In this document: positions 42,228 through 51,107 of the stretch, one piece after another | How positions within the stretch are numbered: the stretch's first letter is position 1 | Layout: each line of letters opens with the position of its first letter | Assembly: GCA_036501145.1 (NCBI GenBank) | Contig: DASYAV010000160.1 | Coordinates: 15,392 to 79,391 of the forward strand | DNA: 64,000 bases | From: PALSA-505 sp036501145 | Lineage (GTDB): Bacteria > Actinomycetota > Actinomycetes > Streptosporangiales > Streptosporangiaceae | Reading direction: 5' to 3' | Translations under genes and position numbers: made by a program | Notes under the pieces: generated by a model | What the model was told of the DNA's origin: nothing | The model's input: the letters and a program-made list of their open reading frames with translations, nothing else | The model's database searches: none

Positions 42228-44018
42228 TCAGCCCGGGGTGGTGCCGACGATGGACAGGGAACCGGGCAGGTAGCCGTTGGCCACGTAGACGGTGTGGGCC
42301 CGGTCGTCGACCGCTATCCCGAAGGGGCCGGAGCCGGTCGGCTGCTCGCGGGCGGCTGTGCGGCAGTCGCTGGCCGCCTTCGGCCGGGACGGTGACCCGG
42401 TCAGGATGGTCACGGCCGCGCTTTCGAAGTCGGTGACGTAGACGGTGCTGGTGTGGGCGTCCGCCGCGACCAGCAGGGGGGCCCGGCCGGTGGGCATGGT
42501 GGGGAAGTGCTGCTGGCAGCCGGTGGTGTGGGTTCCGTTGCAGGCCGCACTGTTGATCACGGATAGCGTCCCTGGCGAGTCGCCGTTGGCGTTGTTGGTC
42601 ACGTAGACGGCGTGCGCCTGATCATTCACGGCCACCCCGAATGGGCCGCGCCCGACCATGACGGTCGCGGCGAGGTGACCGCAGCCGGAGTGGTCGGTCC
42701 CGTTGCAGGCCGCGCCGTTGATCACCGAGACAGTGTCACCGCTGAAGCCCGCCCCGGCGTTCGGGGCGTAGACGGTGTCGGCGAACGGGTCGGCGGCGTA
42801 CAGCGTGTGGCTGCCGTGATCGACCGCCCCGACGTTGGCCTGCGGGTCCTTCACCGGGATCTCCGCGACCGGGGCGCAGCCGGTGTGCCGCCCGGCGCGG
42901 CAGGTCGCGCTGTTGATCACATCGATCTGTGGAAGGCTGAGGTTGCTGGCGTAGATGGTGCCGGTGGCCGGGTCGGCCGACAGCAGGGACTCATGCTCGG
43001 GCACGGCGGGCGCTTCGGCGCGGCAGCCGGCCGTGGTGATGGCGTTGCAGCGGCGGACGCTGGTCACCGACAGGATGTTCACGCCGCCGATGTTCACCAC
43101 ATAGGCGGTGCCGGTGCGCTGCAGCAGCGCGAAGGCGCTGGGGCCGGGGTTGTATCCGGGGCCATGACCGGGTGCGGCGGCCTGCTGGTTCGGCGGGCGC
43201 CGGTGGCAGCCGGATGTCACCTTCCCGTTGCAGGTCCGGGCGTTGATCGCGGACAGCGTGTTGTCGCCCTGGTTGACCGCGAACACGGTGTGCAGGGCCT
43301 GGTCGACCGCGGCGGAGCCGGTTCCGATGCCGGTGGGAACGGCCGGCGGCGTGTCGCCGCAGCCAGCCGTCGTCCGCGCGTTGCAGCGCGCGCCGTTGAT
43401 GACCGACACCGACCCGCCGTTGAACTCGTTGACGTAATCGGCGACGTAAACGGTGTCGGTGGCCCGGTCGACGGCGACCGCGGAGGGGCTCGCGCCCACC
43501 GTGACCGAGGCCGGCGTCCGGCCGCAGCCACGGCCGGTGTGCCCGTTGCAGGTGGCTCCGTCGATCACCGACACGGTGTCCCCGTTGCCCGACAGCCCGG
43601 CGTTCGCCGTATAGATGGTGTCGGTGGCCACGTTGACATCGACCGAATCCGGGCCGGCCTTGTCCCGCACCGTCCGGGGTGGCCGCCCGCATCCCCCGGT
43701 TGTCTGGGCGTTGCACCGGGCCACGTTGATCACCGACACGCTGCCCGCGCCCAGGTTTGCCACATACAGCGTGCGCGTCGCCGGGTTCACGGCCGCCGCC
43801 ACCGGGAACTTCCCCACCGTGACCGTCGCCACCGGCTGGCCGCAGCCGCTGGTCACGTGGGCGTTGCACGTTGCCCCGTTCAGCACCGAGACCGTGCCGC
43901 TGTTGCCGTTGACGACGTAGACGGTGCCGGTCCGGTTATCGATGGCGGCCGCGAGCGGGCCACTGCCGACCCTGGCTCTGGCCACCACCGGCAGCCAGAT
44001 GTGATCTTTGTGTTGCAT
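42228..44018 (-). CDS. YVTN-type beta-propeller protein (main frame of a frameshifted gene)
   Basis: About 596 residues in this frame, made of some 11 blades of 45-55 residues. Each follows TVYVAN...TVSVINGATCNG...GCG.TPATVTVG, with two conserved cysteines per blade in ATCNGxxxxGC that may form one disulfide per blade. Such repeats occur in secreted or surface-attached proteins of actinomycetes. The first blade and signal peptide lie upstream in other frames (next entry), so as read here the protein lacks an export signal. Function unknown; extracellular binding is a guess from the fold. Confidence 0.72.
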   Translation of the reverse strand: MQHKDHIWLPVVARARVGSGPLAAAIDNRTGTVYVVNGNSGTVSVLNGATCNAHVTSGCGQPVATVTVGKFPVAAAVNPATRTLYVANLGAGSVSVINVARCNAQTTGGCGRPPRTVRDKAGPDSVDVNVATDTIYTANAGLSGNGDTVSVIDGATCNGHTGRGCGRTPASVTVGASPSAVAVDRATDTVYVADYVNEFNGGSVSVINGARCNARTTAGCGDTPPAVPTGIGTGSAAVDQALHTVFAVNQGDNTLSAINARTCNGKVTSGCHRRPPNQQAAAPGHGPGYNPGPSAFALLQRTGTAYVVNIGGVNILSVTSVRRCNAITTAGCRAEAPAVPEHESLLSADPATGTIYASNLSLPQIDVINSATCRAGRHTGCAPVAEIPVKDPQANVGAVDHGSHTLYAADPFADTVYAPNAGAGFSGDTVSVINGAACNGTDHSGCGHLAATVMVGRGPFGVAVNDQAHAVYVTNNANGDSPGTLSVINSAACNGTHTTGCQQHFPTMPTGRAPLLVAADAHTSTVYVTDFESAAVTILTGSPSRPKAASDCRTAAREQPTGSGPFGIAVDDRAHTVYVANGYLPGSLSIVGTTPG

Positions 44019-44433
44019 GTCGCGGTGCTGATCACGTCCACCACGTGGGCCGGCGCACCGGAGCCGCCGCAGAAGCTGGTATGGCACTGGATCGGCACGT
44101 AGACGGTATCCGTCCGGGGACTGGCCACCGGGGCGCCCGGGCTGCCGCCGAGCACCACCGACCCGCGGGCGTCTGCCCCCGAGCCCGCACGCTGCGGCAT
44201 CGTCTGCCCGGTGCGGCCCAGCCCGGCCGGCCCGAGCGGTAAGGCGCCAAACCGCGCGGCCGGGCCGCGTGCTGCGAGACGGGCCGCGGCGCACCGGCCG
44301 CTAATACCGCCGTTCCGCCCGCGCCGGCGGCAGGCGCCGCTGCCAGCACGACCACGGCCAGCCCCACCGACGGGACAGACCAGCGCACCCCCCCGACCCG
44401 CACGGCTGCACATTTCCGCATCGGATCCCCCAT
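43990..44433 (-). pseudogene. Displaced 5' part of the beta-propeller gene (two frameshifts)
   Basis: From ATG at 44433 one frame encodes a signal peptide (MRKCAAVRVGGVRWSVPSVG, LAVVVLAAAPAAGAGG). Further on a second frame gives the missing first blade (RTDTVYVPIQCHTSFCGGSG, STATCNTKITSGC), and the remaining blades are in a third frame from about 43995. Reconstructing the secreted protein needs two frame changes, near 44150-44300 and 43995. Either the gene is decaying or the assembly has indels here. Confidence 0.6.
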
Positions 44434-44615
44434 CTCAATCCGGAACAATCTGCACTTTACGCCACATTTGCCAAAAATGACCCCTGCTTTTGCGGAATGG
44501 CTGGAGTCATAGCGGGCGCCACGGGCGCGGTCGACCCACCTGACGGAGGTCTGCGGGCTGCCGTCGACGTCCACCGTGGCCCTTGGCGGCTTGTCGCGCA
44601 CCGATACATCATGGG

Positions 44616-47576
44616 GTGGTGACCAATGGCGCGGCCACCTCGGTACTTGTCGGCCGGACACACGAGCTGGCCGAGCTGGATGCCGCCCTGGGACAAGTCC
44701 GGGCGGGTCACCCATCGGCTGTGCTCATCGGCGGCGAGGCCGGGGTGGGCAAGTCGCGTCTGGCCGGCGAGTTCGGGGCGCGGGCGCACGCTGCGGGTGC
44801 GGTCCGGGTCTTGTCGGGGTACTGCCTGGGCCTGAGCGCTGAGGGCCTGCCGTTTGCGCCGTTCACCGGGGTGCTGCGGGAACTTGTCCGCGAGCTGGGC
44901 GCCGACGGCCTCGCCGCCCTGCTGCCTGGTCGGGGCACGCGGGATCTGGCCCGGCTGCTGCCCGAGCTGGGCGAGCCAGGTGCCGAGGGGGACCCGGCCG
45001 AGGCGCGGGCGCGGATGTTCGAGGAGATGCTCGCCCTGCTCGAGCACCTGGCCGGAGCCAGGCCAGTGATCCTGGTCATCGAGGACGCGCACTGGTCCGA
45101 CCGGTCCACTCGTGATCTGCTGGCCTTCTTGATCGGTAACCAGCATGCCCTGGCCGGCGTCCTGATCGTGGTCACGTTCCGCTCCGACGAGCTGCACCGC
45201 AGGCACCCGCTGCGGCCGGTACTGGCCGAGCTGGACCGGCTCGGCTGGGTAGCGCGGCTGGAGCTGCCCAGGCTGACGCGGCGCGAGGGACGTGAGCTTA
45301 TGGCCTGCGTGCTGGGCAAGGAGCCGGAGCCGGAGCTGGCGGAGCGGGTGTTTCGGCGCAGCGAAGGCAATCCGTTGTTCCTGGAGGCGCTGCTGCGCTG
45401 TGGCGAGAGCCCCGGCTCGGATCTGCCGGAGTCGCTGCGCGATCTCGTGCTGGCCGATGTGGAGCGCCTGCCGGCGGAGACCCAGGGCGTTCTTGAGGCG
45501 CTGGCCGTGGCCGGCGAACAGTGCGGGCATTTCCTGCTGGCCGCGGTCACCGGAATCAGCGACCGGGAGCTGCTCGCCGCCCTGCGGCTGGCAGCGGCGG
45601 CGAACGTGCTGGTACCCGCGGGGGACGGGTATGCGTTCCGGCACGCGCTGATCCGCGAGGCGATCCTGGGACAGGTTCTGCCCGGTGAGAGAGTTCGGTG
45701 GCACGTCCGGCTGGCTGAAGCCCTGGCCGCGGACTCGTCGCTGGTCCCGCCGGGCCGGGCGGTGATCGAGCAGGCACGCCACTGGTATTCGGCGCACGAC
45801 ACTCCCCGTGCGCTGGCTAGCGCCTGGCAGGCCGCGGACGCCGCCGGGTGCTCCTTGGCGCACGCCGAGAAGCTGGCCATGCTGACCCGGATCCTCGAGC
45901 TGTGGTCTGCGCTGCCCGATGCCGCGGAACGCATCGGTACCAGCCACGCCAGCGTCCTGGAAGCCGCGGGGGACGCGGCGGCGGCCGCGGGTGAGGGCGA
46001 GCGCGGTATCGGATTGGCGACAGCCGCGCTGAACGAAATCGACGCGGCCGAGGAGCCCGGGCGGGCGGCCCTGCTGCTCAAGGCCCGCGCCGAGATGAGG
46101 TGGTACCTGGGCCGGGCGGAGGGAATCGATGACGTGCGCGAAGCACTGCGGCTGGTGCCGGCCGGCGCCCCGGACGCGGCGGCCCGCAGGCAGGTGCTGA
46201 GCTGGCTGGCGGCCTGGCCCGAGGTGCTGGGGCGTGCCGAGGCACGCGCCTCGGCCCAGGAGGCGCTGCAGCTGTCCCGGCAGGCCGGTGACCAGGGCAC
46301 CGAGGCACACGCGCTGCTCACGCTGACAACGCTGAATTTCCATGAGCACGGCACGCTGTCTCTGGACCTGCTGGAGCAGGCGCGGACTCTGGCCGAGCAG
46401 GCGCATGCCTACGATGCCGTGCTGCGGGCCGCCGTCTACGAGTCTCACCTGCTGGAGGGGGCAGGGGAGCACGAGCGGGCCGCGCAGGCGGCCCGGCAGG
46501 GTGTCGTGAGCGCGCGCGAGTACGGGCGGGCGCGCGGCACCGGCACGCTGCTCGCGGCCAACCTGGCCGAACCGCTGGTGGTGCTCGGCCGGTGGGATGA
46601 GGCAGCGGACGTGATCGAGCACGCCCTGGAACTGTCCCCGCCGGCGGGCACGCGTGCTGTGCTGTTGCAACTCACCGGCGAGATCGCCTTGGCCCGCGGC
46701 GACCTGCCCGGCGCGGCAGGCTCGGCCGCGGCCTGCCTCGGTGCGCTGGCCGGATTCGGCTTCCGGGACCAGCATCACCTGCCGCTGGCCCGTCTCCAGG
46801 CCGAACTGCACCTCGCGCGGGACCAGACGAGGGAAGCGCTGGCTATTGTCGAGGATGCGCTCAGCCGCTTCGATCTGCAATCCAGTCCGCGGTACGCCTG
46901 GCCGTTTCTCGCCTCGGCCGCTGGAGCCTGCGCCGCGACCCTCAGCCACTCAGCGGTCGCGCGTGACCGCGGCCTGGCCGAGCGGGCCCGGCACCTGCTG
47001 GACCGGCTGCGCGGCGTGGCGGAGAGGCTGAAGGCTGCCGGGCCGATCGAGCAGGCGCACCGGCTGACCTTCGCCGCCGAAGCCGTGCGGGCGGACGCGG
47101 GCGGCGCGGATCCGCAGCCGGCCTGGAACGCGGCCGCACAGGCGTGGGATCACCTTGGTCAGCCCTACGCGCTGGCCAGTGCGCTGCTGCACGCCGCCGA
47201 GGCCGCGATAGAACGAGGTGACCGGGACGGTGCGGCCGAGCGGCTGGCCCGCGCAGCCGCGCTCGCGGACGGGCTTGGCGCCGGCCGGCTGCGCGAGCGG
47301 ATCGGGTCGCTGGCCAGGCGCGCCCGCCTCGGGCTGCCCTCCGGGCCCACCAGCGAGCAGGGCCCCGGGATCCTCGGCCTGACCGCGCGTGAGGCCGAGG
47401 TGCTGCGGCTGGTCGCTGCGGGCTGCAGCAACCGTGACATCGCGGCTGAGTTGTTCATCTCAGCCAAGACCGCCAGCGTCCACGTGTCGAACATCCTGGC
47501 CAAGCTCAACGCCGCGAGCCGCACCGAGGCCGCGGCCATCGCCCACCGGTCCGGCCTGGATGCCGAGGATCCCTGA
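44616..47576 (+). CDS. Large LuxR-family regulator with AAA ATPase domain (LAL type)
   Basis: About 986 residues from GTG at 44616. N-terminal NTPase: LVGRTHELAELDAAL, Walker A VLIGGEAGVGKSRLAGEFG (about 30-48), Walker B PVILVIEDAHWSDRSTRDLL. A long TPR-like middle region is followed by a C-terminal LuxR HTH (LGLTAREAEVLRLVAAGCSN, DIAAELFISAKTASVHVSNI). LAL regulators bind ATP and an inducer and switch on sugar or secondary-metabolite genes. Divergent from the beta-propeller gene. Target unknown; nearby secreted hydrolases are candidates only by proximity. Confidence 0.9.
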   Translation: MVTNGAATSVLVGRTHELAELDAALGQVRAGHPSAVLIGGEAGVGKSRLAGEFGARAHAAGAVRVLSGYCLGLSAEGLPFAPFTGVLRELVRELGADGLAALLPGRGTRDLARLLPELGEPGAEGDPAEARARMFEEMLALLEHLAGARPVILVIEDAHWSDRSTRDLLAFLIGNQHALAGVLIVVTFRSDELHRRHPLRPVLAELDRLGWVARLELPRLTRREGRELMACVLGKEPEPELAERVFRRSEGNPLFLEALLRCGESPGSDLPESLRDLVLADVERLPAETQGVLEALAVAGEQCGHFLLAAVTGISDRELLAALRLAAAANVLVPAGDGYAFRHALIREAILGQVLPGERVRWHVRLAEALAADSSLVPPGRAVIEQARHWYSAHDTPRALASAWQAADAAGCSLAHAEKLAMLTRILELWSALPDAAERIGTSHASVLEAAGDAAAAAGEGERGIGLATAALNEIDAAEEPGRAALLLKARAEMRWYLGRAEGIDDVREALRLVPAGAPDAAARRQVLSWLAAWPEVLGRAEARASAQEALQLSRQAGDQGTEAHALLTLTTLNFHEHGTLSLDLLEQARTLAEQAHAYDAVLRAAVYESHLLEGAGEHERAAQAARQGVVSAREYGRARGTGTLLAANLAEPLVVLGRWDEAADVIEHALELSPPAGTRAVLLQLTGEIALARGDLPGAAGSAAACLGALAGFGFRDQHHLPLARLQAELHLARDQTREALAIVEDALSRFDLQSSPRYAWPFLASAAGACAATLSHSAVARDRGLAERARHLLDRLRGVAERLKAAGPIEQAHRLTFAAEAVRADAGGADPQPAWNAAAQAWDHLGQPYALASALLHAAEAAIERGDRDGAAERLARAAALADGLGAGRLRERIGSLARRARLGLPSGPTSEQGPGILGLTAREAEVLRLVAAGCSNRDIAAELFISAKTASVHVSNILAKLNAASRTEAAAIAHRSGLDAEDP

Positions 47577-47869
47577 TGCGGTGCCGGCGCGAACACCGTG
47601 ACGAACGCGCTCTGATCCTGAGCATGGCAGCCGTGCCGGGCACGATGGTTCATCCGGTCAGGTAACCGTGGCGCCAGCTGTCCTAGAGCCGAAGCACCTG
47701 CGGCCTGATTTCCTTACCGGCGGCCGACCCCGGCGGCCGTGAAATAGGGATCCTGCCCAATGCGGCCGGCGGCGCTTAGCGGCAATCTCGATGGTGAAGC
47801 CGGGAACGGCCGCCGCGCTGGAATACGAACGGCCTGCCGGCGAAACCAGCACCGTGATGGAGGTGCGCC

Positions 47870-48115
47870 ATGTGCCAGCATCAGCCCACGTGTCCGCCCG
47901 CGGACGCGGCGGACCGCGAGGCGGCCCACGTGGTGGTGTCGCACCCAGAGCAGGGCTGGAGCCTGCTCTGCAACGGCGTCGTGCTGTTCGATGACGCTGG
48001 CGCGCTGCTGCCCGATGGCCAGAGCCTCCCGCCGCACCGGCTGCCCGCCACGCAGGCGCCCGCCCGCTCACGCTGCCCGGGCTGGTGGCCGCGTGACCGC
48101 GTTGCGGCGGGCTGA
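47870..48115 (+). CDS. DUF5999 family small protein
   Basis: 81 residues, GGAGG 6 nt before ATG. N-terminal MCQHQPTCPPADAADREAAH and HPEQGWSLLCNGVVLFDDAG followed by ALLPDG match a short actinobacterial family (DUF5999) of unknown function, with conserved Cys/His at the start (CxHxPxC) that could bind metal. The last 25 residues are more basic than in typical members. Followed after 41 nt by another small gene. Confidence 0.78.
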   Translation: MCQHQPTCPPADAADREAAHVVVSHPEQGWSLLCNGVVLFDDAGALLPDGQSLPPHRLPATQAPARSRCPGWWPRDRVAAG

Positions 48116-48156
48116 CCTGGCCCGGTTTGTTTCCGCATCTGGCAGGAGGGTTCCCG

Positions 48157-48309
48157 ATGAAGCAGATCCGGATCAGCAAGCAGAACCGCCCCGCCCGCAC
48201 GTGGCTGGAGCCGCTCCCGCTGGAGCTGCGCGACCCCGATGTGGTCCGCGCTAAGCAACTGGCCCGGCGGGCCGATAGCCGGTCCCAGCGCCAGCGGCGG
48301 TCCGGGTAG
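48157..48309 (+). CDS. Small basic conserved-type protein
   Basis: 50 residues, MKQIRISKQNRPARTWLEPL then PLELRDPDVVRAKQLARRAD. AGGAGGG lies 6 nt before the ATG, giving a good ribosome binding site. The WLEPLPLxxRDPDVVRAKxLARR pattern is reminiscent of short actinomycete proteins of unknown role. Probably co-transcribed with the DUF5999 gene. Confidence 0.6.
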   Translation: MKQIRISKQNRPARTWLEPLPLELRDPDVVRAKQLARRADSRSQRQRRSG

Positions 48310-48524
48310 CGGCCTGATGTGGCAGTGGGCTGGGCCCTTGTGGCCGTGCACTACGGCCACAATGAAGCCGCGCTAAGGGGACAGTCGCGGCGATCGAGCA
48401 GGCCGGTGCCGCGCCTTCATCGTCGGAGCCGACCTCGGCGTGACCGGGGATGTCGGCACACTGTTCGCGGGCCTGCAGGCCGGTCTGGCGGGAGTCCGCT
48501 GGACATCTGCCCCTGTTCCACGAC

Positions 48525-48617
48525 GGCGGCCGCATCATCAGCTTCGGCGGGCTGCTGCTGCTCGGCGGTCGCGCCGGAGACCTGCTGGGCCGCCGCCACG
48601 TGTTCGTCGGAGAATTT
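48525..48617 (+). pseudogene. Relic of an MFS transporter (TM2 region)
   Basis: About 31 codons encode GGRIISFGGLLLLGGRAGDL then LGRRHVFVGEF, closely matching the TM2-loop motif of DHA2/EmrB exporters (GGxLLLGGRxGDLLGRRxVF). Nothing before or after in any frame continues the family, and no start is present. The rest of 48310-48675 has no gene. Confidence 0.55.
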
Positions 48618-48675
48618 CTGTCGGCCGCGGCAGCCAGTCCTGAGGGCCTGGGTGGGGCGCTTGATGGGAGCGGGC

Positions 48676-49539
48676 TCAGGTCTGCAGGTCGCCGACGGCG
48701 CCGGCCAGCGCCCTGAGCTCGGCCGGCCAGGACCGCGGGCGGAACATCGGGCGCAGCACGAACTTGGACATTCCGGCGCCGATGTAGGACGCCAGCATCG
48801 CACGCAGTTCCTGGTAGCCGACCGGGACCAGGCTGCGCGGGTCCACGTCGCGGCCTCGCGCCCGGGCGGCGAGCCCGGCCAGCTGCCGGTCGTCCAGCGG
48901 CTGGTGCGTGTACCCGACGCTGATGCCGAAGTGCTCCTGGTCCACCCGGCGCCCGGCCTGCCGGGCCGCGTCGTTTATCGCCTCCCGCGCCGCGGCCGCC
49001 TCGTCCGCCGTGCACGCGGCGCCGAGCCAGCCGTCGGCGAGCCGGCCGCACCGGGCCAGCGAGGCCGGTGCCAGCCCGCCGAGCCACGGCTCCAGTTCCT
49101 GGACCGGCCGCGGCGAGATCGTCACCCCGTCCACCGCCTCGCCCGCCCACCAGCGGCGCAGCCGCGGCAGCGTCCGCTCGATCGCCGCGGACCGGTCCGC
49201 CACCGGCACGCCGATCGCGTCGCGCTCCGGGCCGTAGGCCAGCCCGGGGACGAAGGTGAGCAACAGCCGGCCCTTCGACAGCACGTCCAGCGTGGCCAGC
49301 GACTTGGCCAGCCGGAGTTCGTTGCGGCCGGGGATCAGCATCGTCGTGCCGAGCTTGATCCGCGGGCTGAGCTGCGCCGCGGTGGCCAGCGCGATCAGCG
49401 GGTCGGGGCCGGGGCCGGTCAGCACCTCCGACACCCACAGCGAGTCCAGGCCCACCTCGGACAGCATCGCGACCAGGTCCGCGAACTCGTCCACTGCGGG
49501 CATGACGCTGCCGAGCCCGACCGCGATCCGCACCTTCAC
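48676..49539 (-). CDS. LLM class F420-/flavin-dependent oxidoreductase
   Basis: 287 residues. MKVRIAVGLGSVMPAVDEFA, LWVSEVLTGPGPDPLIALAT, IKLGTTMLIPGRNELRLAKS and LDVLSKGRLLLTFVPGLAYG are the luciferase-like barrel motifs of the F420-dependent methylene-tetrahydromethanopterin-reductase-like branch. Substrate unknown. 67 nt downstream of the DsbA-like gene on the same strand, so perhaps the second gene of that transcript. Confidence 0.87.
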   Translation of the reverse strand: MKVRIAVGLGSVMPAVDEFADLVAMLSEVGLDSLWVSEVLTGPGPDPLIALATAAQLSPRIKLGTTMLIPGRNELRLAKSLATLDVLSKGRLLLTFVPGLAYGPERDAIGVPVADRSAAIERTLPRLRRWWAGEAVDGVTISPRPVQELEPWLGGLAPASLARCGRLADGWLGAACTADEAAAAREAINDAARQAGRRVDQEHFGISVGYTHQPLDDRQLAGLAARARGRDVDPRSLVPVGYQELRAMLASYIGAGMSKFVLRPMFRPRSWPAELRALAGAVGDLQT

Positions 49540-49606
49540 GGCCGGGCCAGCCGGGCCGCCGGGGGCTGCACCGTCACAGGCCGCACCGTCACAGGCCGGG
49601 CCGCGG

Positions 49607-50251
49607 TCATGACGCGGCTGCTTCGGCCCAGGCCTTCTCCAGCGTCTCGGTGATCAGCTCGGGCGGCTGCGCCCCGGAGATCCCGTACCGGCGGTCGATG
49701 ACGAACAGCGGAACCCCGGTGGCGCCGATCGCCTGGGCCATCGCTTCGTCGGTGTCGATCGCGTCGTCGTATTCCTGGCCCGCCAGCACCCGGCGCACCT
49801 CGCCGGCGTCCAGCCCGGCGGCCACCGCGATCGCGGTCAGCGACTCGTGGTCGAAGATCGACGCCTGCTCGGTGAAGTAACCGCGGTGCAGCGCCTCGGC
49901 CAGTCCGGCCTGCAGGCCACGGTCCTTGGCCAGGTGCAGCAGCCGGTGCGCGTCGCGGGTGTTGCCGCTGCGCAGGCCGGCCATCCGGAACCGCAGCCCG
50001 TCATCGGCGGCACGCTGCTCCATCTGCCGCTGTGCGTCCTCGGCCTGCTCCCTGGTCATCCCGTAGCTGGCGGCCAGCCTGTCGACCGTCGGCGTCGTCT
50101 CTCCGGCCGGCGCGTCCGGGCTGAGCTCGAACGAACGGTAGGTGACCTCGACCTCGTCGCGGTGGCTGAACGACTCCAGCGCCCGCTCGAACCGCCGCTT
50201 GCCCAGGTAGCACCACGGGCACACCACATCGGACCAGATTTCTACCTGCAT
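49607..50251 (-). CDS. DsbA family protein, FrnE-like
   Basis: 214 residues from ATG at 50251. Thioredoxin fold with CPWC active site at residues 11-14 (SDVVCPWCYLGKRRFERAL) and the cis-Pro region ATGVPLFVIDRRYGISGAQP. No signal peptide, so cytoplasmic like FrnE of Streptomyces and Deinococcus, which assist polyketide tailoring or oxidative-stress defence. Divergent from the isochorismatase-like gene by 138 nt. Confidence 0.9.
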   Translation of the reverse strand: MQVEIWSDVVCPWCYLGKRRFERALESFSHRDEVEVTYRSFELSPDAPAGETTPTVDRLAASYGMTREQAEDAQRQMEQRAADDGLRFRMAGLRSGNTRDAHRLLHLAKDRGLQAGLAEALHRGYFTEQASIFDHESLTAIAVAAGLDAGEVRRVLAGQEYDDAIDTDEAMAQAIGATGVPLFVIDRRYGISGAQPPELITETLEKAWAEAAAS

Positions 50252-50388
50252 GCCTGGTGCAACGCCGGCTCGCCCTGATCCCTTCCACCGCCACGTCCGC
50301 CGGGCCAGCCGGCCGGGTAGCGTACCGCCGGGAACACAGATCGGACCATCCTGGCCCGGGCGGCCGGGTGAAAGGAGCACGCGCCGCG

Positions 50389-50958
50389 ATGGACGCGACC
50401 GTCTTGCTGGTGATGGATGTGCAGCAGGGAATCGTCGAGCACGGTGGTGCGGACCCCGGCTACCTGGACCGGCTGGCCGCCGCGGTCACCGCGGCCCGGG
50501 CCGCGGGCATCCGGGTGATCTACGTGCGGATCGGCTTCCGCCCCGGCCACCCCGAGATCAGCGCCAGCAACCGGACGTTCGCCGCGGCCGCGGCGAACGG
50601 CAGCTTCGTCGAGGGCAGCCCGGGCACGGAGATCCACCCGGCCGTCGCGCCCGGCCCGGATGACCTGCAGGTCACCAAGCGCCGGGTGTCCGCATTCACC
50701 GGCAGCGACCTGGACGTGGTGCTGCGCGGCCTGGGTGCCGGCACGCTCGTGCTGACCGGCATCGCCACCAGCGGCGTGGTGCTGTCCACCCTGCGGCAGG
50801 CCGCCGACCTGGACTACCAGCTCGTCGTGCTGTCCGACGGCTGCCTGGACCGCGACCCCGAGGTGCACCGGGTGCTGACCGGGAAGGTGTTCCCGCGGCA
50901 GGCCGAAGTGCTCACCGTGGCGGACTGGACGGCGCGGCTGCCGCATCGATCCCGTTAG
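50389..50958 (+). CDS. Isochorismatase-like hydrolase with the catalytic Cys replaced
   Basis: 189 residues. Cysteine-hydrolase fold: Asp10 in LLVMDVQQGIVEHGG and Lys in VTKRRVSAFTGSDL. At the nucleophile position the usual TSGCVxST or TNxCVxST reads TGIATSGVVLSTLRQAADL, with Val for Cys. A subfamily with this change exists, and isochorismatases proper also do without the Cys, so the protein may be a Cys-independent hydrolase. Start ATG follows AAAGGAG at 11 nt. Confidence 0.82.
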   Translation: MDATVLLVMDVQQGIVEHGGADPGYLDRLAAAVTAARAAGIRVIYVRIGFRPGHPEISASNRTFAAAAANGSFVEGSPGTEIHPAVAPGPDDLQVTKRRVSAFTGSDLDVVLRGLGAGTLVLTGIATSGVVLSTLRQAADLDYQLVVLSDGCLDRDPEVHRVLTGKVFPRQAEVLTVADWTARLPHRSR

Positions 50959-51019
50959 GGATCCCGCAGCCCGGCGCGGCCTGCTCACACCCTCCTTGGC
51001 CCGGAAAACGCGTGATGTA

Positions 51020-51088
51020 TTGACGCCTCGCAGCTACCGGACTACGTTGAATTAACAGGAAAGTTTCTTATTAATAGTTTGTTAACAA
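51020..51088 (+). promoter_or_regulatory. GH16 gene promoter and operator
   Basis: TTGACG (51020-51025), a 17-nt spacer and TACGTT (51043-51048) are followed by TTAACAGGAAA-G-TTTCTTATTAA (51052-51074), an 11-bp-arm palindrome matching 9 of 11 positions. The core AGGAAAGTTTC and its distance from the -10 match the chitinase promoter. A second perfect palindrome, TTGTTAACAA, is at 51079-51088. Confidence 0.75.
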
Positions 51089-51107
51089 CCGGATCGCGGA
51101 GGGCGAC

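Noticed and set aside
44457..46949. 830-codon minus-strand open frame opposite the LuxR regulator
   Set aside because: Gln/Arg-rich shadow; the plus strand has Walker motifs and a LuxR HTH.
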